A stretch of DNA of 64,000 nt from Bradyrhizobium diazoefficiens (GCF_016616885.1 NZ_CP067102.1:7964501-8028500); one strand, 5' to 3'. Counted from the first letter of the stretch, positions 45,211-54,112 are shown. Translations and numbers: made by a program. The notes: generated by a model from the letters alone, not told the origin.

Positions 45211-45324
45211 GTAGGATGGGTTAGCGTCAGCGTAACCCACCCCTTTGGCATCCGCGGCAACAAAAGTGGTGGGTTACGCCCAGCGGACTGCGCTTCGCGC
45301 GGCCGCAAGGCTAACCCACCCTAC
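45211..45324. repeat. Nested inverted repeat between the two binding-protein genes
   Basis: Outer arms GTAGGATGGGTTAGC (45211-45225) and GCTAACCCACCCTAC (45310-45324) pair with one mismatch, and inner arms GCGTAACCCACC (45230-45241) and GGTGGGTTACGC (45268-45279) pair perfectly. Related units lie at 24290-24366, 38388-38417 and 56222-56310. It separates the two paralogues and may limit read-through. Confidence 0.8.
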
Positions 45325-45464
45325 AAATTTGCACCCTACGAACGGCCACCACCTCCCCACCTTGCGTAGCAGCAACGCCTCCTCCACACTCGCCCTCAGC
45401 GATGGCACCGGACGCACAGTGCGCCCGGGAGACCATTGGCGATAACAGACTGAGGAAATTGCGA

Positions 45465-46691
45465 ATGAGGAATGGAATTTTGCATCTGGCCACGGCAACG
45501 GCGCTGACCCTGGCGCTGTCGGTCTCAGCGGCCAATGCCCAGAAGAAATATGATCCGGGCGCGACCGACACCGAGATCAAGGTCGGACAGACCATGCCGT
45601 TTTCAGGACCGGCGTCGGCCTATTCGTCGATCGGCAAGACCCAGGCCGCCTATTTCAAGATGATCAACGACCAGGGCGGCATCAATGGTCGCAAGATCAA
45701 TCTGATCCAGTATGACGACGCCTATTCGCCACCGAAAGCCGTGGAGCAGATTCGCAAGCTCGTCGAGAGCGACGAGGTGCTGCTGACGTTCCAGATCATC
45801 GGCACGCCCGTGAACGCGGCCGTCCAGAAATATCTCAATTCCAAGAAGGTGCCGCAGCTGTTCGCGGCCACCGGCGCCTCGAGGTTCACCGACCCGAAGA
45901 ACTTCCCGTGGACCATGGGCTACAATCCGAATTACTTCGTCGAGGGCCGCATCTACGGCCAGTACATTCTGAAGGAGCATCCGAACGCGAAGATCGGCGT
46001 GCTCTATCAGAACGACGACCTCGGCAAGGACTATCTGAACGGCATCAAGGCCGGCCTCGGCGACAAGGCCGCCAAGATGATCGTGACCGAAGCGTCCTAC
46101 GAGGTGTCCGATCCCACAGTCGACTCGCAGATCCTCAAGATCAAGGACGCCGGTGCAGACCTATTCTTCAGCGCCACCACGCCGAAGCAGGCCGCGCAGG
46201 CGATCAAGAAGATCGCCGAGATGGGCTGGCATCCGGTGCAGATCGTCGACATCAACGCCACCTCGGTCGGCGCGGTGCTGAAGCCGGCTGGCCTCGATGC
46301 CGCCAAGGGCCTGATCAGCGTCAATTACGGCAAGGAGCCGCTGGATCCGACCTGGAAGGACGACGCCGGTCTGAAGAAGTATTTCGACTTCATGGCCAAG
46401 TACTATCCGGACGGCGACAAGGATTCGAACTTCAATACCTATGGCTACGGCACCGCCCAGCTCCTGGTCCACGTGCTGAAGCAGTGCAGTGACGACCTGA
46501 CCCGCGAGAACGTCATGAAGCAGGCCGCTTCACTGAAGGACGTCGCCACCGACGTCGTGCTGCCCGGCATCAAGGCCAACACCTCGGCGACCGACTACCG
46601 CGTCAACAAGCAGCTTCAGATGATGAAGTTCAACGGCGAGCGCTGGGAGCTGTTCGGACCGATCCTGGAGGACGCAGGCCCGGCGGGCTAG
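45465..46691 (+). CDS. Branched-chain amino acid ABC transporter binding protein, copy 2
   Basis: A 408-aa paralogue of the preceding gene product. Signal peptide 1-26 (ending VSAANAQ). Long identical tracts are shared with copy 1, for example KTQAAYFKMINDQGGINGRK and the C-terminal tract ending in ERWELFGPI. Differences cluster in the ligand pocket regions (IIGTPVNAAVQ against IIGTAANAAVQ, AATGASRFTDPKNFPW against ASTGAARFNDPQNYPW), which may alter the ligand. GAGGAAA precedes the ATG. A good terminator follows at 46711. Confidence 0.93.
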   Translation: MRNGILHLATATALTLALSVSAANAQKKYDPGATDTEIKVGQTMPFSGPASAYSSIGKTQAAYFKMINDQGGINGRKINLIQYDDAYSPPKAVEQIRKLVESDEVLLTFQIIGTPVNAAVQKYLNSKKVPQLFAATGASRFTDPKNFPWTMGYNPNYFVEGRIYGQYILKEHPNAKIGVLYQNDDLGKDYLNGIKAGLGDKAAKMIVTEASYEVSDPTVDSQILKIKDAGADLFFSATTPKQAAQAIKKIAEMGWHPVQIVDINATSVGAVLKPAGLDAAKGLISVNYGKEPLDPTWKDDAGLKKYFDFMAKYYPDGDKDSNFNTYGYGTAQLLVHVLKQCSDDLTRENVMKQAASLKDVATDVVLPGIKANTSATDYRVNKQLQMMKFNGERWELFGPILEDAGPAG

Positions 46692-46710
46692 TGGTTGAAT
46701 TCTGAAATGC

Positions 46711-46740
46711 AATCGGCGGCCTGCGGGCCGCCGATTTTGT
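46711..46740 (+). terminator. Rho-independent terminator of the second binding-protein gene
   Basis: AATCGGCGGCC/GGCCGCCGATT forms a perfect 11-bp stem (46711-46721 and 46726-46736) with a TGCG loop, followed by TTTGT, 19 bases after the stop codon. Because of its symmetry it can also serve the convergent DUF1330 gene. Confidence 0.85.
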
Positions 46741-46750
46741 CTGGGGGCGC

Positions 46751-47176
46751 CTACGTCGGTATCTCCCCAAAGCTCTTCCCCACCGGCAACACCGCGTGCC
46801 GGATCAGGCGCGAATCCTCCACCGCGGCCTGGCGATGCTTGACTGCCTCGCGATAGACGGGGTCGCGTATCATCTCGACGAAGGCGGCGACGCTTGGGTA
46901 TTCGGCGATGAAGCAGTGATCCCAGCGCTCCTCCTGCGGGCCGATCAGCATCAGCTCGAACCGACCCTGCCAGACGATGCGGCCGCCGAGGCGTTCGAAC
47001 ACCGGGCCGCTTTCGCGACCATAGGCCGCATAGGCTTCCGCGCCGCTGGCCTTGTGGCCGTCGGCATAGGCCGCGTCCTTGCGCAGCCGCACCAGATTGA
47101 GCATGTGGATCGGCCCGGGGCGGTCGTTGTCCCGGAATTGCGCAAAGATTTCCTTGGTCGGATCGATGTGGCCCAT
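46751..47176 (-). CDS. DUF1330 domain protein
   Basis: A 141-aa small ferredoxin-like dimeric fold protein. The DUF1330 features are GPIHMLNLVRLRKDAAYADG at about 21-40, then GGRIVWQGRFELMLIGPQEERWDHCFIAEYPS with the conserved YPS and the helix AAFVEMIRDPVYREAVKHR. The function is unknown; related proteins bind small ligands or are quinol-type monooxygenases. Single gene, convergent with the binding protein across the terminator. Confidence 0.85.
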   Translation of the reverse strand: MGHIDPTKEIFAQFRDNDRPGPIHMLNLVRLRKDAAYADGHKASGAEAYAAYGRESGPVFERLGGRIVWQGRFELMLIGPQEERWDHCFIAEYPSVAAFVEMIRDPVYREAVKHRQAAVEDSRLIRHAVLPVGKSFGEIPT

Positions 47177-47327
47177 GCGTGGGGTTCCCTCTCCTTGATG
47201 GCCGCGATCCTAGCGCTGCCGTGGAATGAGCGGAACTGCGGCCTGGGAATGCCGCACCTCCTAATCGCGCGTTAACGTCGGGGTAACCGGGCCTTAAACA
47301 GCGACCGCTAGCGTGCGGCGGGGCGGG

Positions 47328-49565
47328 ATGACCGGGCGTTTGCGTATGGGGTCGGGAAAGAAAAAGGGTGGGCGGAAGGAGCCGCTGTTCGGCTTGCCCG
47401 CAGCGCTTGCCGATCTGCGCCTGACGGCGGCGGACCGCGTTCCCGGCGGCGGCGACGACAAGCCGAAAAAGTCCTCCACCAAGCGCAAGACCGAAATATC
47501 CGACGACGAGCCGCCGCGCGAGCGGAAGGCGCAACCGAGCCGCAGCGGCGCCAAGCGCCGGTCGAAATCATCCATCAGCGCGGGCCTCGGCCGCCTCGTT
47601 TATTGGGGCGCCGTGCTGAGCCTGTGGGGCGTGATCGCCGTGATCGGCGTCGTGATCTGGGTCGGCGCCCACCTGCCGCCGATCCAGTCGCTGGAAATTC
47701 CAAAACGCCCGCCGACGATCCAGATCGTCGGCATGGACGGCAGCCTGCTGGCGCAGCGCGGCGAGATGGCCGGCGCCAACGTGTCGCTGAAGGACCTGCC
47801 GCCCTATCTGCCCAAGGCTTTCATCGCGATCGAGGACCGCCGCTTCTATTCGCATTTCGGCATCGACCCCGTCGGCATCTTGCGCGCACTCGTCACCAAC
47901 GTGCTTCATCGCGGCGTGTCGCAGGGCGGCTCGACGCTGACGCAGCAGCTCGCCAAAAACCTGTTCCTGACCCAGGAACGCACCATGGCGCGCAAGCTGC
48001 AGGAGGCGGAGCTCGCGATCTGGCTGGAGCGCAAGCATTCCAAGAATGAGATTCTGGAGCTCTATCTCAACCGTGTCTATTTCGGCTCCGGCGCCTATGG
48101 CGTCGAAGCCGCCGCGCAAAAGTATTTCGGCAAGCCGGCCAGGAGCGTGACCATCGCAGAGGCCGCGATGCTGGCGGGCCTGGTCAAATCGCCCTCGCGC
48201 CTCGCCCCGAACCGCAATCCGGAAGGCGCGGAAGCGCGCGCGCAGATCGTGCTCGCGGCGATGGCGGATGCCAAGTTCATTACCGAGGCGCAGGCCCAGG
48301 CTTCGATCGGCCACCCCTCCTACAATGTGAAGCCGGTCGGCGCAGGCACCGTGAACTACGTCGCCGACTGGATCGGCGAGGTGCGGGACGACCTCGTCGG
48401 CCAGATCGACGACAGCATCAAGGTCGAGACCACGATCGATCCAAAACTCCAGGCCGTGGCCGAGGCCGCCGTCATCGACGAGCTCGCGGCCAAGAGCGTG
48501 AAGTTCAATGTCAGCCAGGGCGCGCTGGTGGCGATGACGCCCGACGGCGCGGTGCGCGCCATGGTGGGCGGCCGGAACTATTCCGACAGCCAGTATAACC
48601 GCGCGGTCACCGCTAGGCGGCAGCCGGGCTCGTCGTTCAAGCCGTTCGTCTATCTGACGGCCATGGAGCAAGGCCTGACGCCCGACACCGTGCGCCAGGA
48701 CGCACCGATCGAGGTCAAGGGCTGGAAGCCCGAGAACTACACCCATGAATATTTCGGCGCGGTGACGCTGACGCAGGCGCTGGCGATGTCGCTCAACACC
48801 GTCGCCATCCGCCTCGGCCTCGAGGTCGGGCCGAAGAACGTGGTGCGCACCGCCCACCGGCTCGGCATCTCCTCGAAGCTCGAGCCCAACGCCTCGATCG
48901 CGCTCGGCACCTCGGAAGTCTCTGTGGTCGAGCTGGTCGGCGCCTATGCGCCGTTCGCCAATGGCGGCTTCGCAGCCGTGCCGCATGTGGTGACGCGGAT
49001 TAGGACGCTCGACGGCAAACTGCTCTACATGCGCCAGGCGGACGAGCACAACCAGGTGATCGAGCCGCGCTATGTCGGCATGATGAACACGATGATGCGG
49101 GAGACGCTGATCTCCGGCACCGCGAAGAAGGCCGAGATCCCAGGCTGGCAGGCGGCCGGCAAGACCGGCACCAGCCAGGATTACCGCGACGCCTGGTTCA
49201 TCGGCTATACCGCCAACCTCGTTACCGGCGTCTGGCTCGGCAATGACGACAACTCGCCGACCAAGAAGGCGACCGGCGGTGGCCTGCCGGTCGAAGTCTG
49301 GACGCGCTTCATGCGTGCCGCGCACGAGGGCGTGCAGGTGGCAGCCTTGCCGAATTTGCAAAGCAATTGGGGTCCGGCGAACCTCGTGCAGATCTCATCG
49401 CAGGTGTCGCCGCCGACACAGGCGGGGACGCCCGGGCCTGCACCTGCGCCGGTCGGCAATGGCGGCTATCGTGCCCCACCGCCGACGCGTGCCAATGTGC
49501 GACCGGAGGCTGCCGCGGGGCTTGATGGCTGGCTGATGGACCGGCTGTTTGGCGGAAATCGATAG
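47328..49565 (+). CDS. Class A penicillin-binding protein (PBP1A type)
   Basis: A 745-aa bifunctional wall enzyme. A long basic cytoplasmic tail (1-85) precedes one transmembrane helix (about 88-112). The GT51 glycosyltransferase domain has the catalytic Glu in IAIEDRRFYSHFGID near residue 168 and GGSTLTQQLAKNLFL. The transpeptidase domain has SSFK (PGSSFKPFVYL) near 434, SLN near 487 and KTGTS near 611. The C-terminal 60 residues are Pro-rich and end GWLMDRLFGG. The start could also be GTG 47313 or ATG 47346. Together with MtgA and the amidase it makes the window rich in wall enzymes. Confidence 0.94.
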   Translation: MTGRLRMGSGKKKGGRKEPLFGLPAALADLRLTAADRVPGGGDDKPKKSSTKRKTEISDDEPPRERKAQPSRSGAKRRSKSSISAGLGRLVYWGAVLSLWGVIAVIGVVIWVGAHLPPIQSLEIPKRPPTIQIVGMDGSLLAQRGEMAGANVSLKDLPPYLPKAFIAIEDRRFYSHFGIDPVGILRALVTNVLHRGVSQGGSTLTQQLAKNLFLTQERTMARKLQEAELAIWLERKHSKNEILELYLNRVYFGSGAYGVEAAAQKYFGKPARSVTIAEAAMLAGLVKSPSRLAPNRNPEGAEARAQIVLAAMADAKFITEAQAQASIGHPSYNVKPVGAGTVNYVADWIGEVRDDLVGQIDDSIKVETTIDPKLQAVAEAAVIDELAAKSVKFNVSQGALVAMTPDGAVRAMVGGRNYSDSQYNRAVTARRQPGSSFKPFVYLTAMEQGLTPDTVRQDAPIEVKGWKPENYTHEYFGAVTLTQALAMSLNTVAIRLGLEVGPKNVVRTAHRLGISSKLEPNASIALGTSEVSVVELVGAYAPFANGGFAAVPHVVTRIRTLDGKLLYMRQADEHNQVIEPRYVGMMNTMMRETLISGTAKKAEIPGWQAAGKTGTSQDYRDAWFIGYTANLVTGVWLGNDDNSPTKKATGGGLPVEVWTRFMRAAHEGVQVAALPNLQSNWGPANLVQISSQVSPPTQAGTPGPAPAPVGNGGYRAPPPTRANVRPEAAAGLDGWLMDRLFGGNR

Positions 49566-49888
49566 CTTCGGCCGGAGGTCGTGGTGACCCCAAACAAAAA
49601 CGCGAAAACAACCCCATGCACAGTAGGCGGCGGCTTACAGCATGATGCGCGCTGGATTGGTTGAAGGCGTTGATGCGGCGGGGCAAATCGGCGATTTGGC
49701 GCAATCTTGGTTGCGTAGGCCGAGAGTCGCACGAAACGCGCTGATCTCGCCTCATTCTCCGCTGTCATTCCCCGCGAAAACGGGGAATCCAGTACGCCGA
49801 GACATCGAGATCTGAAACGACTGCCGCGGCGCACTGGATCGCCCGCCTTCGCGGGCGATGACAGCGTTTGCTGGACGAGCAGCGAAAC
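49566..49888. other. Intergenic region with a dispersed palindromic repeat
   Basis: This 323-base gap between the convergent PBP and metallopeptidase genes contains no supported gene. Its right half (49762-49866) is a palindromic repeat: CTGTCATTCCCCGCGAAAACGG and downstream ...CACTGGAT...GCGGGCGATGACAG pair in part, with GCCCGCCTTCGCGGGC as a local hairpin at 49840-49856. The left half shows no clear structure. Confidence 0.55.
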
Positions 49889-50644
49889 CTAATCCTCGAC
49901 CCCGTACCGGTGCAGATCGTTCCCATACGTGTCGAGCCACTTCTTGGCGCGCTCCATCGACGGGCAGATCTTGCCGCACAGGCGCCAGAAGCGCGCGGAG
50001 TGGTTCATCTCGACCAGATGGGCCACCTCATGCGCGGCGAGATAGTCGAGCACATAGGGCGGCGCTAGGATCAGGCGCCAGGAGAACGACAGCGAGCCCG
50101 CCGAGGTGCAGGAGCCCCAGCGGCTGGACTGGTCGCGGATCGAGAGCCGCTTCACCTTGACGCCGAGCTCGCAGGCATGGGTCTCGGCTGAGCGCTGCAG
50201 ATCGCGACGCGCCTCGCGCTTGAGGAAGTCGCTGACACGGCGATCGACGTGATCGAGGCCGCCGGCGACGCAGACAATGCGTTCGCCGCTGTCGCGAATT
50301 TCGGTCCAAACCGTGCCGCGCGCGCCGGCGCGATGCACGATGCGATGGGGAACGCCGCGGAGCGGTATCACTGTGCCAGGCTGAAACGGTGCAGCCTTCG
50401 GCAAACGACCAAGACGAGCCGCGATCCACGCACCGTGACGCTGCGCGAAGTCTTTTGCTTCGGCGAGCGTGCCGCGCGGCGGGATCGTGAGGATCGCTTC
50501 GCGGTCGCTCGGATGAATTCTGAGCGTGTAACGGCGCGCTCGGCGGTGCCTACGCAGTCGAATCGCAAAGAATTGCGATCCGTGGGTGATGACAAGGGTC
50601 TTTGGTTCGTGGGGCCGACGATAAAGGAGTGCACGAGTGGCCAT
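49889..50644 (-). CDS. YgjP-type zinc metallopeptidase (M48/DUF45 family)
   Basis: A 251-aa cytoplasmic metallopeptidase-fold protein. The HExxH motif is LAAHEVAHLVEMNHSARFW, with the third ligand expected in the following helix, and the RLSIRDQSSRWGSCTSAGSLSFSW segment is the signature of the group. The start is the ATG at 50644; the upstream extension is not family-like. Physiological substrates are not known. Confidence 0.88.
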   Translation of the reverse strand: MATRALLYRRPHEPKTLVITHGSQFFAIRLRRHRRARRYTLRIHPSDREAILTIPPRGTLAEAKDFAQRHGAWIAARLGRLPKAAPFQPGTVIPLRGVPHRIVHRAGARGTVWTEIRDSGERIVCVAGGLDHVDRRVSDFLKREARRDLQRSAETHACELGVKVKRLSIRDQSSRWGSCTSAGSLSFSWRLILAPPYVLDYLAAHEVAHLVEMNHSARFWRLCGKICPSMERAKKWLDTYGNDLHRYGVED

Positions 50645-51040
50645 GTCTGTCAGTCCGGGGAGCAAGAGTTCGCCCGGATTCTGCCATAACCGCCGCCACG
50701 GAAAGCGCTCGGCGCAAAAACAAATCATTTGCCCAATATACAGGGGTCGGGCGTCCGGGAGACCCTACAGACTGGGGTTGGAACCCCAATTTTTCGCCCC
50801 CGCTGGACGCATGTGGCACCCCCAAGAGGTGAGGGGCGACTCACTCCTATAAGACTACCTAAATACCTCGAATCTAGCGGGAACCAGACCCTCCCGGCAG
50901 GGCCTAATTTTCGACGGGAAAGCCGAAAAACGCGTCTCAAGCCCATTTCCGTTCCGATGGAAATCGGAATGGCCTCAAGATTCTGGTTTTGACGCGTTTT
51001 CTTTACGCGAACCGGCGTCCACTTCGCTCGAAAACACGCT
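50645..51040. other. Unexplained structured non-coding stretch upstream of the metallopeptidase
   Basis: This 396-base gap between the start of the metallopeptidase gene and the end of phaZ is lower in GC than its neighbours around 50845-50880 and contains a series of hairpins: GGGTC/GACCC (50744-50748 and 50761-50765), TGGGGT/ACCCCA followed by AATTTTT (50773-50794), GTGAG/CTCAC (near 50829-50844), and CCGTTCCGAT/ATCGGAATGG (near 50949-50972). Open frames that cross it look random. Part of it may encode a small RNA. Confidence 0.4.
50773..50794 (+). terminator. Rho-independent terminator-like hairpin
   Basis: TGGGGTTGGAACCCCA forms a 6-bp stem with a 4-base loop and is followed by ATTTTT on the plus strand. 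No plus-strand gene ends just before it, so it would terminate an unannotated transcript. Confidence 0.5.
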
Positions 51041-51042
51041 CT
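50979..51042 (+). repeat. Dispersed 60-base element, copy 2
   Basis: It matches the element at 35581-35642 (shared core TTTTGACGCGTTTTCTT, ACGCGAACCGG, TCCACTTCGCTCGAAAAC). It is preceded by the hairpin CCGTTCCGAT/ATCGGAATGG and ends at the phaZ stop codon (minus strand). Confidence 0.8.
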
Positions 51043-52369
51043 ATTCGGCTGCGAGAGCCTGCAACGAACTCGGATTCGCAGCCGAGACCATGAAATCATG
51101 GATGCGCGGTACGATTTCCGACTTGAAGCGCGAGCCGTTGAACACGCCGTAATGTCCAACGCCCTTCTGGACGTAATGAACGCGGCGATGATCCGGAATC
51201 GAGCTGCACAGTCCGTGCGTTGCTTCGGTCTGACCGAGACCCGAGATGTCGTCGTTCTCGCCTTCGACCGTCATCAATGCAACGCGCGTCACCTTGGAAG
51301 GATCGACGCGAGTTCCGCGATGGGTCATCTCGCCCTTCGGCAGCGAATGTTTCACGAACACGGTGTCGACGGTCTGCAGATAATATTCGGCCGAGAGGTC
51401 CATGACCGCGAGATATTCGTCATAGAACTCGCGATGCTTGTCGACGAGATCGCCGTCGCCTTTCACCAGATTGGCGAAGAGCTGCTTGTGGGCGTCCATG
51501 TGCCGGTCGAGATTCATGCTGATGAAGCCGTTCAGCTGCAAGAATCCGGGATAGACGTCGCGCATCATACCCGGATGCGGGAATGGCACCTTGGTGATGA
51601 CGTGGTTGCGGAACCAGTCGATGCCGCGCTCCTGGGCGAGGTTGTTCACCGAGGTCGGGTTGCGGCGGGTGTCGATCGGCCCCCCCATCAGCGTCATCGA
51701 GGTCGGCACGAACGGATCGCGCCGCGCTTCCATGATCGAGACGGCGGCGACGACGGGCACGGAGGGCTGGCAAACCGCCATGACATGGGTGTTGCCGCCG
51801 AGGACATGCAGCATCTCGATGACATAGTCGATGTAATCGTCGAGATCGAAACGGCCGTCGCTGAGCGGCACCATGCGGGCATCGGCCCAATCGGTGATGT
51901 AGACCTCATGTGCCGGCAGGAAGGCCTCGACCGTGCCGCGAAGCAGCGTCGCGTAATGGCCGGACATCGGCGCCACGATCAGCACGCGCGGCTGCGGGCT
52001 ACGCAGGGGACGGGCGAATTTGCGATCGAAGTAGAGCAGCCGGCAGAACGGTTTTTCCCAGACCGAGCGGACCTCGACGGGGACGCGAATGCCATTGACC
52101 TCGGTGTCGTCGAGGCCCCATTCCGGCTTGCCGTAGCGGCGCGTGGTGCGCTCGAACAATTCGCAGGCCGCAGCCACCGACTTGCCGACCTCGGTGCGCG
52201 CCCAGGGATTCAGCGGATTCTGAAACAGCAGCTTGGTCGCATCGGTGACTGCACGTGCCGGATTGAGGGAGGCCTGCGCCATCTCGTACATCCAGTACAT
52301 CGGCGTGGTCAGGACCGGGCTGCCTTCTGCCGCCAGGGGCGGCGCGCCGCCAAACTCACCAATAGGCAT
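51041..52369 (-). CDS. phaZ: Intracellular polyhydroxybutyrate depolymerase
   Basis: A 442-aa cytoplasmic enzyme acting on amorphous PHB granules. The alpha/beta-hydrolase nucleophile is a Cys (Cys200 in VMAVCQPSVPVV) instead of Ser, as in PhaZ of Ralstonia. The acid Asp is in EGENDDISGLGQTEA and the His in GVGHYGVFNG. The N-terminal MYWMYEMAQASLNPARA segment is the family start. No signal peptide is present, in agreement with a cytoplasmic location. It releases stored carbon, which is important for free-living survival and for bacteroids. Confidence 0.93.
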   Translation of the reverse strand: MPIGEFGGAPPLAAEGSPVLTTPMYWMYEMAQASLNPARAVTDATKLLFQNPLNPWARTEVGKSVAAACELFERTTRRYGKPEWGLDDTEVNGIRVPVEVRSVWEKPFCRLLYFDRKFARPLRSPQPRVLIVAPMSGHYATLLRGTVEAFLPAHEVYITDWADARMVPLSDGRFDLDDYIDYVIEMLHVLGGNTHVMAVCQPSVPVVAAVSIMEARRDPFVPTSMTLMGGPIDTRRNPTSVNNLAQERGIDWFRNHVITKVPFPHPGMMRDVYPGFLQLNGFISMNLDRHMDAHKQLFANLVKGDGDLVDKHREFYDEYLAVMDLSAEYYLQTVDTVFVKHSLPKGEMTHRGTRVDPSKVTRVALMTVEGENDDISGLGQTEATHGLCSSIPDHRRVHYVQKGVGHYGVFNGSRFKSEIVPRIHDFMVSAANPSSLQALAAE

Positions 52370-52490
52370 CGTTAAATCCCTCTTCGCATCGCAGCATACT
52401 GCCGAATGCGTAATATTGCGTCAATGCATGGTTCCGTACATCTACGTGGCGCAGACGGTTAAATCAGCAGGAATCCACGATAAAGTGAGG

Positions 52491-53309
52491 TTATTCACCG
52501 CCCGCGAGCAACGAGCCGTGCTTCCTGGCGCTGCGCAAAAGGGCAAGGAATGCCCAAAAGGAAGCAACCAGAAGCACTGCATTGATGGCCAGCGCATCCA
52601 GCATCAAATCAGTCCGGAAGGTGTTCTCGATCAGCAGCGCGCGCATGCCTTCGAATACGTAGGTCGGCGGCAGCGACCAGGCGACATATTGCAGCCAGGT
52701 GGGCAGCACGCTGACCGGATAATAGATGCAGGCGAGCGGCATGATCGCGAACATCAACGTCCAAACGATGCTCTCGGCGCCAAGGCCGTTCCGCAGGACC
52801 AGACCCGAGACCAAGATGCCGACCGACCAGCTCGTGAAGATCAAATTGCAGAAGAAGGCGATCAGCGGCAGGCCGAGGCTGTAAACATTGAAGTGAAAGA
52901 AGATAATCGCAAGCAGCGTCATCGGGATGACGCCGATCGCGAGCCGGATCAGGCTCATCACCATCAACGAGAGCAGAAACTCGATCGGCTTCAGCGGGCT
53001 CATCATGAGGTTGCCGAAGTTGCGCGCCCACATCTCCTCCAGGAAGGAGATGGAGAAACCGAGCTGGCCGCGGAACAGGATGTCCCAGAGGATGACGGCG
53101 CCAATCAGCGTGCCGCCGGCGCGCGCGAAGAAATTAGCGTTCTGCGCAATGTAGAGCTGAAGAAAGCCCCAGGTGATGATCTGGAGCGCCGGCCAGTACA
53201 GCAGCTCGAGCAGCCGCGGCCAGGACGACATCAACAGATACCAGTAGCGCAGGATCATCGCGCCGATGCGCTGGACCGAGATGCCGTGGTGGAGGGAAAG
53301 CTCGCTCAT
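52491..53309 (-). CDS. ABC-2 type transporter permease
   Basis: A 272-aa inner-membrane protein with six helices (for example LLELLYWPALQIITWGFLQLY, TLIGAVILWDILFRG, LSLMVMSLIRLAIGVIPMTLLAI, LPLIAFFCNLIFTSWSVGILVSG and LTIAFMP-like TLMFAIMPLACIYYPVSVLP). The LPPTYVFEGMRALL segment is typical of the ABC-2 family. It is translated from an ATG overlapping the stop of the ATP-binding gene by 4 bases. The exported substrate is unknown. Confidence 0.88.
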   Translation of the reverse strand: MSELSLHHGISVQRIGAMILRYWYLLMSSWPRLLELLYWPALQIITWGFLQLYIAQNANFFARAGGTLIGAVILWDILFRGQLGFSISFLEEMWARNFGNLMMSPLKPIEFLLSLMVMSLIRLAIGVIPMTLLAIIFFHFNVYSLGLPLIAFFCNLIFTSWSVGILVSGLVLRNGLGAESIVWTLMFAIMPLACIYYPVSVLPTWLQYVAWSLPPTYVFEGMRALLIENTFRTDLMLDALAINAVLLVASFWAFLALLRSARKHGSLLAGGE

Positions 53310-54112
53310 CGCGGCGCCTCCTCCCTGGCCCCATTCGTCCGCCCGCGCGCGACGTCCAGAAACACCTCCTCCAGCGTGGTGCGGTTGTAGCGGGCCATGA
53401 TAGCGTCCGGCGTATCATCGTCCTCGACGCGGCCGCGCTTCATGATGATGATGCGGTCGCAGAGCCGCTCGACCTCGAGCATGTTGTGCGACGCCAGCAG
53501 GATGGTGGCGTTGTTGGCCTTGCGATAGCGCTCCAAATGCGCCCGCACCCAATCGGCCGTGTCAGGGTCGAGCGAGGCGGTCGGCTCGTCCAGCAGCAGC
53601 AGCTCCGGCTGGTTGATCAGCGCCTTCGCCAGCGCGACGCGGGTCTTCTGCCCTGCGGAAAGCTTTCCATTGGCGCGGTCGATAAAATCGTTGAGATCGA
53701 GATCATCGGCCAGCTTTGCGATGCGGTCGGCGAGGTTTTTGACCGCATAGAGCTTGCCGAAAATGGTGAGGTTCTGCCGCACCGTGAGCCGCATCGGCAT
53801 GTCGACATAAGGGCTCTCGAAATTCATCCGCCCCAGCACTTCGGCGCTTTGCTCCGGCATCCGATGTCCGAGCACGCGGACGCGGCCTGAGGTCGGCAGC
53901 ACCAACCCCATGATCATCGCGATGGTGGTGGTCTTGCCGGCACCGTTGCCGCCCAAAAGCCCGGTGATGCTGCCGCGGGAAAGCGTAAAGGAGATGCCGT
54001 CCACGGCGCGGGTCTGCTTGTAGAGCTTGACGAGGCGATCGACCTCGACGGCCGCGGACAATGTGCTGTCCGCGACAGTCGGCCGACTTGAAGCCTTGGA
54101 GTTCTCAGTCAT
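53306..54112 (-). CDS. ABC transporter ATP-binding protein
   Basis: A 268-aa nucleotide-binding domain. Walker A is LLGGNGAGKTTTIAM, the signature is KLSAGQKTRVALAKAL, Walker B is PELLLLDEPTASLDPDTA, and the switch His is in LLASHNMLEVERLC. The signature LSAGQ in place of LSGGQ is common in the ABC-2/CcmA-DrrA-type exporters. The start ATG at 54112 is used; an upstream TTG would add Arg-rich residues. It overlaps the permease gene and is divergent from regS. Confidence 0.93.
   Translation of the reverse strand: MTENSKASSRPTVADSTLSAAVEVDRLVKLYKQTRAVDGISFTLSRGSITGLLGGNGAGKTTTIAMIMGLVLPTSGRVRVLGHRMPEQSAEVLGRMNFESPYVDMPMRLTVRQNLTIFGKLYAVKNLADRIAKLADDLDLNDFIDRANGKLSAGQKTRVALAKALINQPELLLLDEPTASLDPDTADWVRAHLERYRKANNATILLASHNMLEVERLCDRIIIMKRGRVEDDDTPDAIMARYNRTTLEEVFLDVARGRTNGAREEAPR

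Noticed and set aside
47568..49361. A 597-codon minus-strand open frame inside the PBP gene
   Set aside because: Antisense shadow with typical His/Arg-rich composition and no motif.
50740..50800. A tRNA-like T-arm (GGGGTTGGAACCCC) was considered
   Set aside because: The stem-loop lacks the seven-base TTCGANT loop, and no acceptor, D or anticodon stems can be arranged around it. It fits a terminator hairpin better.
50725..51159. Open frames on both strands across the structured stretch near phaZ (for example an 87-codon plus-strand frame from 50729)
   Set aside because: The frames run through the dispersed 60-base element and hairpins, have no ribosome site and unlikely composition, and one overlaps phaZ in antisense.
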